22,549 nt of DNA, taken from contig JAAAUF010000038.1 in assembly GCA_015499985.1 (NCBI GenBank), positions 1-22,549 on the forward strand, written 5' to 3'. Below, in pieces: positions 8,401 through 18,083 of this stretch. Within the stretch, counting starts at the first letter, position 1. Each line of letters begins with the position of its first letter. The notes under the pieces were generated by a model, which saw only the letters and a program-made list of their open reading frames with translations, did no database searches and was not told where the DNA came from. A program made the position numbers and the translations under genes. The stretch is from Haplosporangium gracile (taxonomy: Eukaryota > Mortierellomycota > Mortierellomycetes > Mortierellales > Mortierellaceae).

Positions 8401-8982
8401 ATTATCAATTCAGAATCGACCACCCCAGCTGCATCCACCATCCAGTCACACGAGGATACTGCCATGGTGGTGGATATTGACAACCAGCCTGTTGTTGGAG
8501 AGACGTTTGTGCAACAGTCCTTCACCAGCACTGTGGGTGAGAGTGATCATACGACGACAACAACTTCAACCAGTTACACGACATCGACGACTGATGTGTA
8601 TGGAACTATGGTGACAGATTCGACAGAGAGCGGAGGTACTACTGTTTCATATGCGGATGGACACCAGGAGCAGTTTCCACAGGCTCTTTCCCACCAGCAC
8701 TATGTCGATCGCTCGCACTTGCACGCGCAAGCTCCCGCAGCACATATTGAAGCAGGTCCTGAACACGGTGCTGCATCCACTGTGACCGTTACCGAACTGG
8801 AGCCCACCTCAGGTACCCCTTTGATTATGGAGGAGGCATCTCCTGCAATAGCTGCACCATCACCTGTGGCAGAGCCAACAATGGCAGCGACGGAAGCAAC
8901 GGCAGTGGTTGCGACACCAGGAGACCAACAAGCGACACCAACAGAGCAACAAGTGCCGCCGCAGGAGCCCACTGCTCCATAA
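5464..8982 (+). CDS. Ssr4-like SWI/SNF and RSC chromatin-remodelling complex subunit, seven exons
   Basis: Exons 5464-5641, 5771-5831, 5961-6009, 6166-6304, 6426-6995, 7118-7305 and 7408-8982 join in phase to give 919 residues. The N-terminal domain (about residues 28-142) matches the Ssr4 pattern: IATELLDRAWHML, GFFLKVQPDE, DGFQYMDDE, GFATG, then IVRRRYTLTQPGRDALAFLHY. A P/Q-rich linker leads to the second conserved block (about 300-340), DELDFLTAKDVAVARYKRNHDYIAEVFSPYPTSRIIPP, split across residues here as GDELDFLTAKDVAVA and SPYPTSRIIPP. A short coiled coil follows (about 341-395). Residues about 420-919 are a disordered A/P/V/E/T-rich tail, much longer than in yeast-type Ssr4. In fission yeast Ssr4 belongs to the ATP-dependent SWI/SNF and RSC complexes in the nucleus. 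The family call rests on remembered motifs, so it is firm for the N-terminal domain and weaker for the tail. Confidence 0.78.
5642..7407 (+). other. six introns of the Ssr4-like gene
   Basis: Introns are 5642-5770 (129 bp), 5832-5960 (129), 6010-6165 (156), 6305-6425 (121), 6996-7117 (122) and 7306-7407 (102). All are GT-AG. Donors are GTACTT, GTAAAT, GTAAGA, GTGAGT, GTAAGT and GTGCGT. Every junction keeps phase and restores conserved Ssr4 motifs. Two exons are very small (61 and 49 bases). Confidence 0.75.
8002..8076 (+). repeat. 15-bp tandem repeats coding IEHTP-type pentapeptides
   Basis: Five consecutive 15-base units starting ATTGAGCAC or GTTGAG encode IEHTS, IEHTP, IEHAP, VEAAP and VEPTL inside the disordered tail of the Ssr4-like protein. 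The units are diverged, so this is an old minisatellite-type expansion. Confidence 0.85.
8260..8319 (+). repeat. 12-bp tandem repeats coding ETPI-type tetrapeptides
   Basis: Five 12-base units (GATACACCCATG, two exact GAGACGCCTATT, GAGACACCTGCC, GAGACGCCTGTT) encode DTPM-ETPI-ETPI-ETPA-ETPV in the Ssr4-like tail. The exact adjacent pair suggests recent slippage, so length may vary between strains. Confidence 0.85.
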
Positions 8983-9192
8983 GCCAAAGATGAAGATTAC
9001 AGATAAAAAAGATACAGTAAACGCAATAATTTTATCTACCATGAGGTCAACCTCCTAAATTTTATTACTTCTATGGACTTCCTTTGGGTTCAAGTCTCGC
9101 TGCCCCTTTCTTATTTCAGTCAGTCGCGACTTTCTCGAAGCTGATCAACTTTTCCTCCTTCACTCTTCTCCCGCACACTCACATCCATCATC
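8983..9192 (+). promoter_or_regulatory. short intergenic region with the CCT6 promoter
   Basis: Only 210 bases separate the Ssr4-like stop from the CCT6 ATG. The first part must hold the upstream 3' end (an AT-rich stretch with GATAAA and CAATAAT). The last 110 bases are pyrimidine-rich. At 9122-9131 is the perfect palindrome AGTCGCGACT, and at 9132-9139 TTCTCGAA, which has the spacing of two inverted heat-shock-element units (TTCnnGAA). Regulation by a heat-shock factor would fit a chaperonin gene, but two units alone are weak evidence. Confidence 0.35.
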
Positions 9193-11910
9193 ATGTAAGT
9201 GGGCAGCATCCTGCCATGCCCCAACTGGCGACACAATAACCCGTCGATACAAGACTACAACAGCACTGCACCAATGCAAACGGCTGCTCTTTAGGGCACA
9301 CACACTGCTTGAAGGACAAAGCAACGAAACAGCTGGAGCGACACGGTTATTTTTGCTTACTTTTTTTTGTTAGGGATCAGTGCTCCTTTTCCCATGGAGG
9401 CGCATTCAGCATCAGCGTGCCTTAACATCAAAACGACACGACCTCAGACATACAAACGACATATCTAAAACGACACCATTCCTACCTCAACACGCCATGC
9501 GCGACTTGATACCATACTCCTTCGCCACTACATCCCTCTCCTTCCTTATGAGTACTCGCACACACTCTCCCACAGACACGCCACAACCGTAACTCATGCA
9601 CAACTACCATTCGCATTCTAGGTCTGGAGGATCCGCTGTCTCTCTCATCAACCCCAACTCGGAGGTTGCTCGCCGTGGCCAGGCCTTGCAGTTGAACATC
9701 AATGGCGCCGTTGGCTTGATGGAGGTCGTTCGCTCCAACCTCGGTCCTAAAGGAACTATTAAGATGTTGGTTAGCGGTGCTGGCGACATCAAGTTGACCA
9801 AGGACGGCAAGGTTCTTTTGAGTGAGATGGTAAGACGTTTATTTCAAGGGGGTAGCCAATAACCTTTGGAAGGGCGAATCTTTGATCTCTGTCTGTGTTG
9901 GTTTTTTTTTGTTTTTGCATATATAATAAGCATCTCTGCGTTGTTGACTCAGTCATTTGTTAACTCGCCAATTCCTTCATACTCTTCGTCGTCTTCCTCC
10001 TCCTTTCAACCTAATAGCAAATCCAAAACCCTACTGCCGCCATGATCGCCCGCACAGCAACGGCTCAGGATGAGATTACTGGAGACGGTACCACATCGAT
10101 CGTCATGCTCGTCGGAGAGTTCATGAAGCAGGCTGAGCGCCACATTGCCGAGGGTCTCCACCCCCGTATCATCACAGAGGGATTCGAGCTCGCCAAGAAG
10201 GAGTCTCTCAGCGTATGTGTCCCACTGATATCTAGAATCACCGAGATCCTTTTTTTTCGCGGCACAAAAAGCAGAGAGGCATGTTACTAATACTGATCTG
10301 TGGCTCTCTGTCATTCAATTGATTTACACAATAGTTCTTAGACTCATTCGCTGTGAAGAAGGAGATTGATCGCGAGTTGTTGATGTCGGTCGCCCGCACT
10401 TCCCTCCGCACCAAGGTCCATCGCACCTTGGCCGATACCTTGACTGAGGCTGTTGTGGATGCCGTTTTGACCATCTACCGCGAGAACGAGCCCATTGATT
10501 TGCATATGGTTGAGATTATGGCCATGCAGCACAGGAGCGAGACTGACACCCGCTTGGTTCGTGGTTTGGTCATGGATCACGGAGCCCGCCACCCCGATAT
10601 GCCCAAGCGCGTCAAGGATGCCTTTGTTCTCACTCTCAACGTGTCGCTGGAATACGAGAAGTCTGAGGTCAACTCTGGATTCTTCTACAGCTCTGCTGAG
10701 CAGAGAGAGAAGTTGGTCGAGTCTGAGCGCAAGTTTGTGGACGAGAAGCTGAAGAAGATTGTCGAGTTGAAGAGACAGGTCTGCGGAGACTCAAAGAAGG
10801 GCTTTGTAATTATCAACCAGAAGGGTATCGATCCCCTGTCTTTGGATGTCTTGGCCAAGAACGGCATCTTTGCCCTCCGTCGCGCCAAGAGAAGAAACAT
10901 GGAGCGTATGCAGTTGATTTGCGGAGGCGTTGCCCAGAACTCTGTGGACGACTTGTCGCCTGAAGTCCTTGGATGGGCCGGTTTGATCTACGAGCACACT
11001 CTCGGCGAGGAGAAGTTTACTTTTGTGGAGGACGTCAAGGAGCCTAGCTCCGCCACCATTCTCATCAAGGGTACGTCCATTGTCTTTTTTTTTTGAATGT
11101 CTTTTTGTTCATTGGTTGTTCTTGTCCTTGTTGTGTTTTGCTGTTTGATTGTTTTCCTTTTGTTTGTTGATTGATTTTGCTGGTTTTTGTCTCTTTATTT
11201 TGTACTGTTGTTGGTAGCATTGAAAACATGCTGGAATATGGCTGTAGAGCACTTGATCAATACTGACAATCAAGCGTACTCCTTTCCTGTACGACTATAA
11301 TTAACAAATAGGACCTAACCCTCACACGATTCACCAGACAAAGGATGCTATCCGCGATGGTCTCCGCGCTGTTAAGAACACTTTGGAGGATGGCATGGTG
11401 GTACCAGGAGCAGGAGCATTCCAGGTTGCGCTTCACTCTCACCTGTTGAAGTTCAAGGATAGCGTCAAGGGCCGTGTCAAAGCTGGTATCACATCTTTCG
11501 CTGAGGGAGTGTTGGTGATTCCTAAGACATTGGCATCAAACGGAGGATTTGACCCTATGGATGTGATTGTGACGATGCAGGAGGAATACGAGGAGGGCCA
11601 TATTGTTGGTGTTGATCTTCAAAGTGGCGAGACACTGGACCCTGTTGCAGAGGGTATCTGGGACAACTACCGTGTTATTCGCAACATGATGCAGAATGCT
11701 TCTGTGATTGCCACCAACTTTTTGCTCGTCGATGAGATGATGAGAGGTAACCTATTCTTTTTTTTTTTTGTTGTTGTTGATATTGATTGCTTTGTTGTTG
11801 TGTTGTTGATGCGAACTGTTACTGATGTGCATCTTTTTTTTCGTTATTCTTCTCTCTCTATCAAAATAGCTGGTCGCTCTTCATTGAAGGCTGACAACGG
11901 CATGGAGTAA
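9193..11910 (+). CDS. CCT6: T-complex protein 1 subunit zeta (CCT6), TRiC/CCT chaperonin, six exons
   Basis: Exons 9193-9194, 9622-9829, 10018-10212, 10335-11070, 11312-11746 and 11870-11910 join in phase to give 538 residues, close to the usual 530-545 for the family. The first exon carries only the AT of the start codon; the G comes from exon 2, giving [20 protein letters not shown]. Chaperonin ATP-site motifs are present: SNLGPKGT (39-46), KLTKDG (58-63) and GDGTTS (92-97), with VVPGAGAF and WDNYRVIRN later. The C-terminal part ([37 protein letters not shown]) is typical of the zeta subunit. It forms one of eight different subunits in the cytosolic double-ring chaperonin that folds actin, tubulin and other proteins using ATP. 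A canonical AATAAA lies at 12013-12018, 103 nt after the stop. Confidence 0.97.
9195..9621 (+). other. intron 1 of CCT6, interrupting the start codon
   Basis: 427 bp, donor GTAAGT and acceptor TTCTAG. It splits the initiator codon as AT|G and is the longest intron in the window. If retained, the ATG at 9193 is followed directly by TAA (a start-stop element), while an in-frame ATG at 9596 inside the intron could give an alternative N-terminus ([12 protein letters not shown]...). Confidence 0.85.
9830..11869 (+). other. introns 2-5 of CCT6
   Basis: Introns are 9830-10017 (188 bp), 10213-10334 (122), 11071-11311 (241) and 11747-11869 (123). All are GT-AG, with donors GTAAGA, GTATGT, GTACGT and GTAACC, and all junctions restore continuous CCT zeta sequence. 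Introns 4 and 5 are T/TTG-rich. Confidence 0.9.
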
Positions 11911-12012
11911 ACCCTTTGAGTTCTTCTCCACTTTTTGCATCCCCCTTCCCCTCAAAAGAGAAACGACTACAATACAGGACGACGCCCATCCATGCACTAT
12001 TTTCTTTCTATG

Positions 12013-12018
12013 AATAAA
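12013..12018 (+). terminator. poly(A) signal of CCT6
   Basis: Canonical AATAAA about 100 nt after the CCT6 stop, in an A/T-rich context. Confidence 0.7.
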
Positions 12019-12895
12019 ATTCAGATACAAAAAAAACCTTGCTGTTTGTGGTTCAAGGGTGAATAGAGTTGTGTCTTTGTGGTTTAGTCAATGTCTTTTT
12101 ACGTACACAAGAAAAAAAGAAGTGGCCGTGGACGTAAAAATTGTCCAAAGACACTTTGTCCAATTTTTTTTTTTTTTTTCGCCTCTTTCAGTTCTTTCTC
12201 CTCTAGTTCATCCCTTCTCAATTTCACATTCAGACATTCCACTCTCATTCTCACTCTCACTTACACTCGCTCATTCATTCCCTCACTCCTTCCTCTTTCC
12301 TACTCTCTCACACGCACTCTTTCACACGCACTCTCTCGTATCTCTCTCTCGTATCTCTTACTCTCTCTCACTCTTCCTTCGCCCTCACGAAAAAGTTGAT
12401 ACCCTCATTCTCATCCTTTTTCATCCGCACACTCTTCTTTCCATCTTTCCCTCCTTCGTATTGAATGCCCTTTTATTGATCATTCAATCAGCCCCTCACA
12501 GAGTTTCATCACTATATCGGCTTTTTCCTTTTTTTTCCCTTTCTTCTTTTCCTTTACTCTCCCTCCACCAGTTGCCACTCTCCTTCCACCTCCTCATTCG
12601 TATTGCACAAGGTAACATATCCCATTCCGTTAATATTTTACACACCCACATTCACCATATTTCTCAGCTAGAGTCTGATCCCCCCCATCAGAAAATACAC
12701 TCGCCTCCAGCCTCGCTTTCTCTTCTTTCGTGAGTCAGCATCTTCCATCATACTTTCTCCTCCTTTATTGAAAAGAGGCACTATTAAGAAAATGAGAAGA
12801 AACAAAAAGAAAAAGAAAACAAGCTTATTCTCATCCCAACCAGCCGCTTCCAACTACCCATTCACTCTTCATATGTTGATTTGATATGGCTGATA

Positions 12896-12926
<31 letters not shown>

Positions 12927-14329
12927 CGTGTGCAGGAGCATCCAAACACACTAAGCAACCGACCGACGAACCAAGGTGCAAATCACGGGATCCCCGGGTC
13001 ACATTCTCTTACCCTTTTGAACCATATGCCCCTTCTTTTTAGCACTTTGACCCTCTTCACTAAACCTCGCCCTATACGCCCTTCTGCAACTGTACTGACT
13101 GCATACACAATTCGCCGAGCCCGCTGTTCTTTGTTTTTGCACTTTTATATTCATCCGCCAAAACATCATTTTTTCCTTGGGCTAATACCTTCGCCAGTCT
13201 CTTTTACACTTTTCATATATTCCTTCTTTACTTCTTTCACTTTTCAAATCCGATTGATCTCTCGTATTTCCCTATTGTTCATACTATAGCATCAACAACA
13301 CCTTCCCGTATGTATACATATGCATTAATGCCCTCTCTCCCGCCCCCTACTCCCTTGCCCCTTCTTCTATACCTCTCCTATCTCTCTCTCTCTTTCTGCC
13401 GAACTGTCAATTTGTGTGTCATTCATCCATTCGCCCCAGTCAGCAAGGGAAAATGAATACGAAATATCCACATCCACCCTACTCTGTTCACTTGTCGATC
13501 TCCTTCCCTCTTTTGTTCTCAACCATTTCTTGCTACCCCATACAACAACGATAACTGTGTGTGTGCATTGTTATCAAATACCATACACAACAACCACCAT
13601 ACATTATGCCATCAGCTGGCTTCTGTTCTGTTCTTATTTCTCTTTCTTTCAATCAACAGTAATTTATGTCCTCCTCTTTTTCTGTTGTGTTCTTATTCTA
13701 CACGTACTATTTCATGCCATGCCATAAAAAAAACGAGAACTGCAGTAATCATCCTTTCCTTCAAGGCACACTCACTCTCTGGCTATGCTGCCTCTGCCTC
13801 TGCTCTCATATTGTGTCATGTCTTTTATGCTCTCCCTCCTTTTTTGCTCCCGCTTTGTTGTGTATGTTGCTGTTGGTCCGACTGGCCTGTCAGCCCAGTT
13901 CAGATTCATCTCTTCTTGTGAGCAGCCTAACAAGAGATTGAGCACTTCGTTTAAAGGAGGCCGACAGGCGGAGTTGTGCGTATGTTTTGTATACGTACCA
14001 AAAGGACCAAGAAGGGAAGCTGGTCTGCGCTCTGCGCTCGTGCAAAAAAGAAAAGACAGAAGAAAACAGAGCGCTCCCGATCTCTCCCCGTTCTTTTTTA
14101 TTCCTTTTCTTGTAGCTCCCTTGCTTTCTTTTTTTTCTTTTCTTCTTTTCTTCTTTTCTTCTTTTCTTCTTTTCTTCTTTCTTACCAACCCCTTCACCCA
14201 TACCCCTTCCATCCACGCTCATACCTTTTCTATACTAATCCTTTCTCTCTCTCTCTCATTCGCGCTCTCCCCTATAGTCAACTCGCACTTTACCCCTCTC
14301 CTCTTTTACCATACCACACACACATCACC
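12019..14329 (+). promoter_or_regulatory. long pyrimidine-rich upstream region/leader of the decapping-activator gene
   Basis: 2.3 kb without a credible gene. Open frames on the + strand translate to S/L/F/H-rich low complexity, as expected from CT-rich DNA. Notable parts are a T15 run near 12164, CT- and CACACGCACTCT-type repeats at 12230-12375, a (TG)n(AG)n microsatellite at about 12896-12922, and five exact CTTTTCTT units at 14137-14176. A strong 3' splice site (TACTAAT at 14233-14239, polypyrimidine tract, AG at 14276-14277) lies 52 nt before the ATG, so a 5'-UTR intron is likely. Candidate donors are GTGAGT 12730, GTATGT 13308, GTATGT 13862 and GTATGT 13980. Confidence 0.5.
14137..14176 (+). 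repeat. (CTTTTCTT)5 microsatellite
   Basis: Five exact 8-base units followed by a shortened one, in the polypyrimidine leader about 150 bases upstream of the start codon at 14330. Probably promoter or leader DNA prone to slippage. Confidence 0.9.
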
Positions 14330-15832
14330 ATGCTTCAACCCGCAACGATATCGAGCCCCAGCCCCACCCCCGTCGTCGTCTCATCACCCGCAACTCCAAA
14401 GACCCCAAAGCAGCAGAACAGAAAGAGCGCCATCACCGTAGTTCTTCAAAACCAGAACCAGAACCAGACTACCTCTACCCAGCAGTCCTCTGGTCGCTCC
14501 AACAACCGCCAGCCACGCAATGCCTCTCAAACTCACGCTCGTCATCAGTCCATGCCCGCCCAACAGCGGTCTTCGTCTGGCACTCCCTCCGCCAGCAGCA
14601 TTCCCAACGCTAATTACAATAGCAAGGGCAACAACAACAGCAGCACAAACAATGTGGCAATCTTGAAACGCTCCTCTGCCACCGTGGCTGCTCCTGCCCC
14701 AACCCCGATCGTTTCAGGCATTCAACTCCTTCAGAATCAGTCTTCGCCAAAGCAGCAGCAGCAGCGAAACCAGAAGTCCCGCTCCCAGGGTCAAGGTCAG
14801 TCGCAGCAGCAGAGCAACAACAACAACAACAACAACGGCTCGGCAGCAAAGCAGAGGTCGCGCAAGGGGCGTAGGGACATTGACACCTCTGGCTCCGAGT
14901 CCATGGCCAAGGCCGACGCCGCCGACGCTGGCTTAAATGAGAGTAGCCCTACTCTCAATCCTTCGAGCCCTCCCTCTTCGACTGATTCGGATGACTCTGA
15001 GTCTGCAACCTCCCACCCTACTCATCGCACCCATAAGGACTCGCAACGTCGTCAGAATGGTCAATTCCCCAAAGGATACGGAGGGCCTCTCTCTGTCAGC
15101 CCCCCTCAGCGCCCCAGTTCAGCCCCTGTGGTGCCGCAGCTTCGCAGAGGGTATGTCGGGCTCCGACTCACCGATATGTCCGTTTGAAGCACCCGCCGCA
15201 GCGACGGAATGTTCATGATTAACAGCAACTTTATTTTGATTCAAAATGACGTTTTTAGCATGGCTACGCCGCAGAAGCAGCATAACCACCACCAGCACAA
15301 TGGTCAGCAGCAGTATGGAAACCGCAAGCCTAGCTTTGGCTCGGCTTCGGCATTCCCTACGGATATTGGAGACGGCGTTCTTCGCCCTAATGTCACCAAG
15401 ACTACCTCGGCCGATAAGATCATGTTGGCAGACCGCGTTACTGCGGAGAAGAAGAGCACTCTCTATGCTGGACCAACCTTCCACAACTCGCCCGCTCCTA
15501 CCAGCCTCCCCATCCCTGCATTTGCTCGCTCTTGGGGTAACAGCCCCGTTGAACCTGCAGTTGAGAAGTTGCCTGCGTCGCCCTTCTTTGCCGAGGCAGC
15601 TTCTCCTCAGTTGAACAGCCTTCGCCCTCAGCGAACTCAGTCTGAGACCAGTGGATGGACCGCTCATCACTCGATGCCAGCCCATAGTTTCAACATGGGC
15701 TACAACTACCAGCTCCCTGAACGCATGGCAACTTCAGGATACCCCATGGATGGACCCACGATGCATGGAACTGACCAGTTGATGGAGATTAGCCAGAACA
15801 TCCGCAACCTGCTGAAGATTCCGAGTCAGTAA
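14330..15832 (+). CDS. Edc1/PNRC-motif protein, probable mRNA-decapping activator, two exons
   Basis: Exons 14330-15150 and 15259-15832 join in phase to give 464 residues; intron 15151-15258 has GTATGT, a TTAAC branch-like site and TTTTTAG. The first 270 residues are low-complexity, rich in S, Q, N, T and P (QNQNQNQ, KQQQQ, a run of seven N) with basic patches (KQRSRKGRRD). Residues 343-362 contain YAGPTFHNSPAPTSLPIPAF, which fits the Edc1/PNRC short linear motif. In known family members the LPxPxF part binds the EVH1 domain of Dcp1 and the YAG part stimulates Dcp2. The C-terminus ends in an amphipathic segment, LMEISQNIRNLLKIPSQ. The protein should act in cytoplasmic mRNA decapping or P-bodies; outside the motif I recognise no domain. 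Animal PNRC and yeast Edc1 are much shorter, so orthology is uncertain though the motif is clear. Confidence 0.82.
15151..15258 (+). other. intron of the Edc1/PNRC-motif gene
   Basis: 108 bp, GTATGT donor, ATGATTAAC branch-like sequence and TTTTTAG acceptor. Splicing joins GG|C in phase; reading through would end at a TGA at about 15185 and lose the YAG motif. Confidence 0.85.
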
Positions 15833-17320
15833 AGCGGATCCGTCAGGATGCATTGTCGACTGCTTTTCAGCGACCAACCCATTGTCGACCAACACCGTTA
15901 CCTTCCCCTTCTTTTCGTTTTCTCTTTTTTATTCTTATTTTTTTTCGTTGCCATTTGTTGTTGCGTACTTGCATACCCACCTTTCTCTTTATTTGTTTCC
16001 TCGAGAAAGGAATCCGTTTTCTTGCATGCAATTTTTTGGTGTATTTGTTTTCTTTTCATTCTTTGTTTTCTTTTACTTTTTCGTTTACTTTTCGTTCTAC
16101 CCCCCACAGGTTGCACAGTCTTTGTTGGACGAATGTTGCATGCCAAGGAATGTTTTACTCTATTGGTTACTTTTATTCCTCCGCAAGCCAATCTTTTTCT
16201 CGCCTCTGCAGAGTCTTTCGTGTACATTCTTTTTTCTCTTTTTCCTTTTTCTTTTCCTTTATTTTTTCAATGCCGGTTTTTCTTCGCAGCTTGATTCTGT
16301 GTTGTTTTATTAGCCCTCTTGTACATTATTGGTATCCTGTCGTCTCTTTTTTCTTTTTACTCCATGTACTTTACCCCTCCTTTTATTATGTTTCTCCTTT
16401 GGCCATTATTTCCGCTCCCTTATGTTCCTTTATTTCTGGTACCACCCTCTACGACCGTCAACGCCGCGAGCTGTCACCCAGATCCGTTTACACGCACTCT
16501 TTTGTCGCCAAGAGTACTTTGAGGCCCATCATATGTGGAAGTTTTGGAAGGAGTCCAACAAGAACGTTTTTGTGGAAGATGTTTTTCCTCAGGAACCAGG
16601 CGAAAAAAAAAAAAAAAAGTCGGACAGCAGATAACACAACATCAGGAGACGTTTGAGAGGGGAGGCAGAGCTCCAAGGATACAACTAGGATATGATTCAA
16701 CAAAACCAAGGATATCGACAAAAGACACCACAATTCTATCAATTAGCACTCGATAACAACACACCACCAATATTCGGGTCTTTCTTTTCTTACCGAAGCC
16801 TCAAAACTCCAAAGCCAGACCAGATACATTCCTTCGCCACCAACCTGGTCCAAAAAGCGCGAAACTTGAACCAATCACAATCAGCCACTGACAGCAACAA
16901 CCATCAAGAACAACAACGCCCGATACCACTGCAGTTACAACAGCAACAACACGTACTACAAAACCCTCGCCTACTGACGCAAGAGCATGGCCCCACTGAC
17001 AGCAGTCCTTCAGCAAACCCTTCAAGCCCATTACCTTTTCTTTTTTTTGCGATAGTCTCTTGAACGATGATCCTGTCTCCTGGAAGACCATCGCCCCTTT
17101 ACTTTTCTTTTCTATCTTTCCCCTTCCTCCTTCCCTTTCCCATTCCTCTTTCCCCTTTCCCCTTTCCCCCTTCCCCCCTTCCCAAGTTTCTTTTTCTTTT
17201 TCAATCCCCCTTCTTCCATTCTTTTTCTTTTATCGGTTGGACATTCTAGTTGTTCCCTTGTTCATGACTCTGAAGCGGTTTGCGCTGTAGATTTCAAGGA
17301 GTGAGCAAAATGAATAAACA
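15833..17320 (+). other. probable 3'-UTR and downstream flank of the Edc1/PNRC-motif gene
   Basis: No canonical poly(A) signal lies close to the stop; the first clear AATAAA on the + strand that I see is at 17313-17318. 15895-16450 is T-rich with many TTTC runs. A run of 16 A lies at 16603-16618. From 16690 to 17040 the + strand is CAA/CAG-rich and holds a 123-residue Q/N-rich frame (16692-17063) that I do not trust as a gene. 17100-17250 is a CCTTT/CCCTTT-type pyrimidine tract. I see no RNA gene. Whether this is one very long 3'-UTR or also contains another transcript cannot be told from sequence. Confidence 0.35.
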
Positions 17321-18030
17321 ACGATATTTTATTTTACTGCTTTTTCATTCGGTCCTCACATTGGACGTGTTTGAGAAAAGATTGTTGTTGGAGGCGATGT
17401 CTGTCTGGCAAAGAGGCGATGACTTACTTGGTAGACTTTCGGTCGGGTTTGTCCTAGGTTGGCAGGAAGAACCAGTAGTTCAATGAGAGACTGACGCGAT
17501 GAACGCGTTTTCCATTGGTTTATGCTGACAGGTGGACTGATCACAGTGGGCGTTCAAGAGGAACAATCCTTACGCGTACGTGTTTTATTACCATTATCAG
17601 GGCTTGATAGGTCCCTTGAGCGCCATACTGAGAACAAAAGAAGAAAGCGAGGGATGGATGGTCCAAAGTAATAGACGATTGCAGATAGACATGGAGAAGG
17701 GGTTAGAAAGTGTTTCATATTTTTTGAGCAGGGGAGGTGAAGGTAGTGCCCAAGCGGAAGCAACGGTGTATATGTGGAGGCTAGGGAATAGGGAGTAGGG
17801 AGTTAGAGTGGAGGTCAAAAAATTATGATGTTGTACAGCACCAAATCTTTTGTACCAGCAAAGCTTTGTAGTTTTTCTTCCTTTTGCTGCTGTTCATCCA
17901 GCTTTAAAGGAACCGTACTCGATCACAAGTACTAATACATTTTCTTTGTTCTGGTTAACGCTTCCAATTGTTGTTGGTGAGGTTAAATATGTAGGGTAAC
18001 TCGGTGTGTAAGAGTGAGACAGCAGCTCTC

Positions 18031-18083
<53 letters not shown>

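Noticed and set aside
9080..9105. GGGTTCAAGTC, resembling a tRNA B box
   Set aside because: The flanks do not form a T stem and no A box or acceptor stem is found upstream. Similar isolated B-box-like hits at about 570, 12050, 19850 and 20550 failed the same test.
12059..12733. A 224-codon frame rich in S, L, F and H
   Set aside because: It is a direct consequence of CT-rich DNA; there is no domain, and the overlapping frames are open for the same reason.
13976..14329. In-frame upstream extension of the Edc1/PNRC-motif ORF
   Set aside because: It translates polypyrimidine and microsatellite sequence into F/S runs and crosses a strong 3' splice site; the ATG at 14330 is the more natural start.
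15829..16108. Possible alternative intron removing the stop of the Edc1/PNRC-motif gene (GTAAAG donor, CCCCCACAG acceptor)
   Set aside because: The sequence it would add is unlike the rest of the protein, and the C-terminus before the stop (NIRNLLKIPSQ) looks like a natural end.
16692..17063. A 123-codon Q/N-rich + strand frame starting with ATG
   Set aside because: Composition follows a CAA/CAG-rich stretch, it runs into a pyrimidine tract at its end, and it has no motif. It could be a small gene but I cannot support it.
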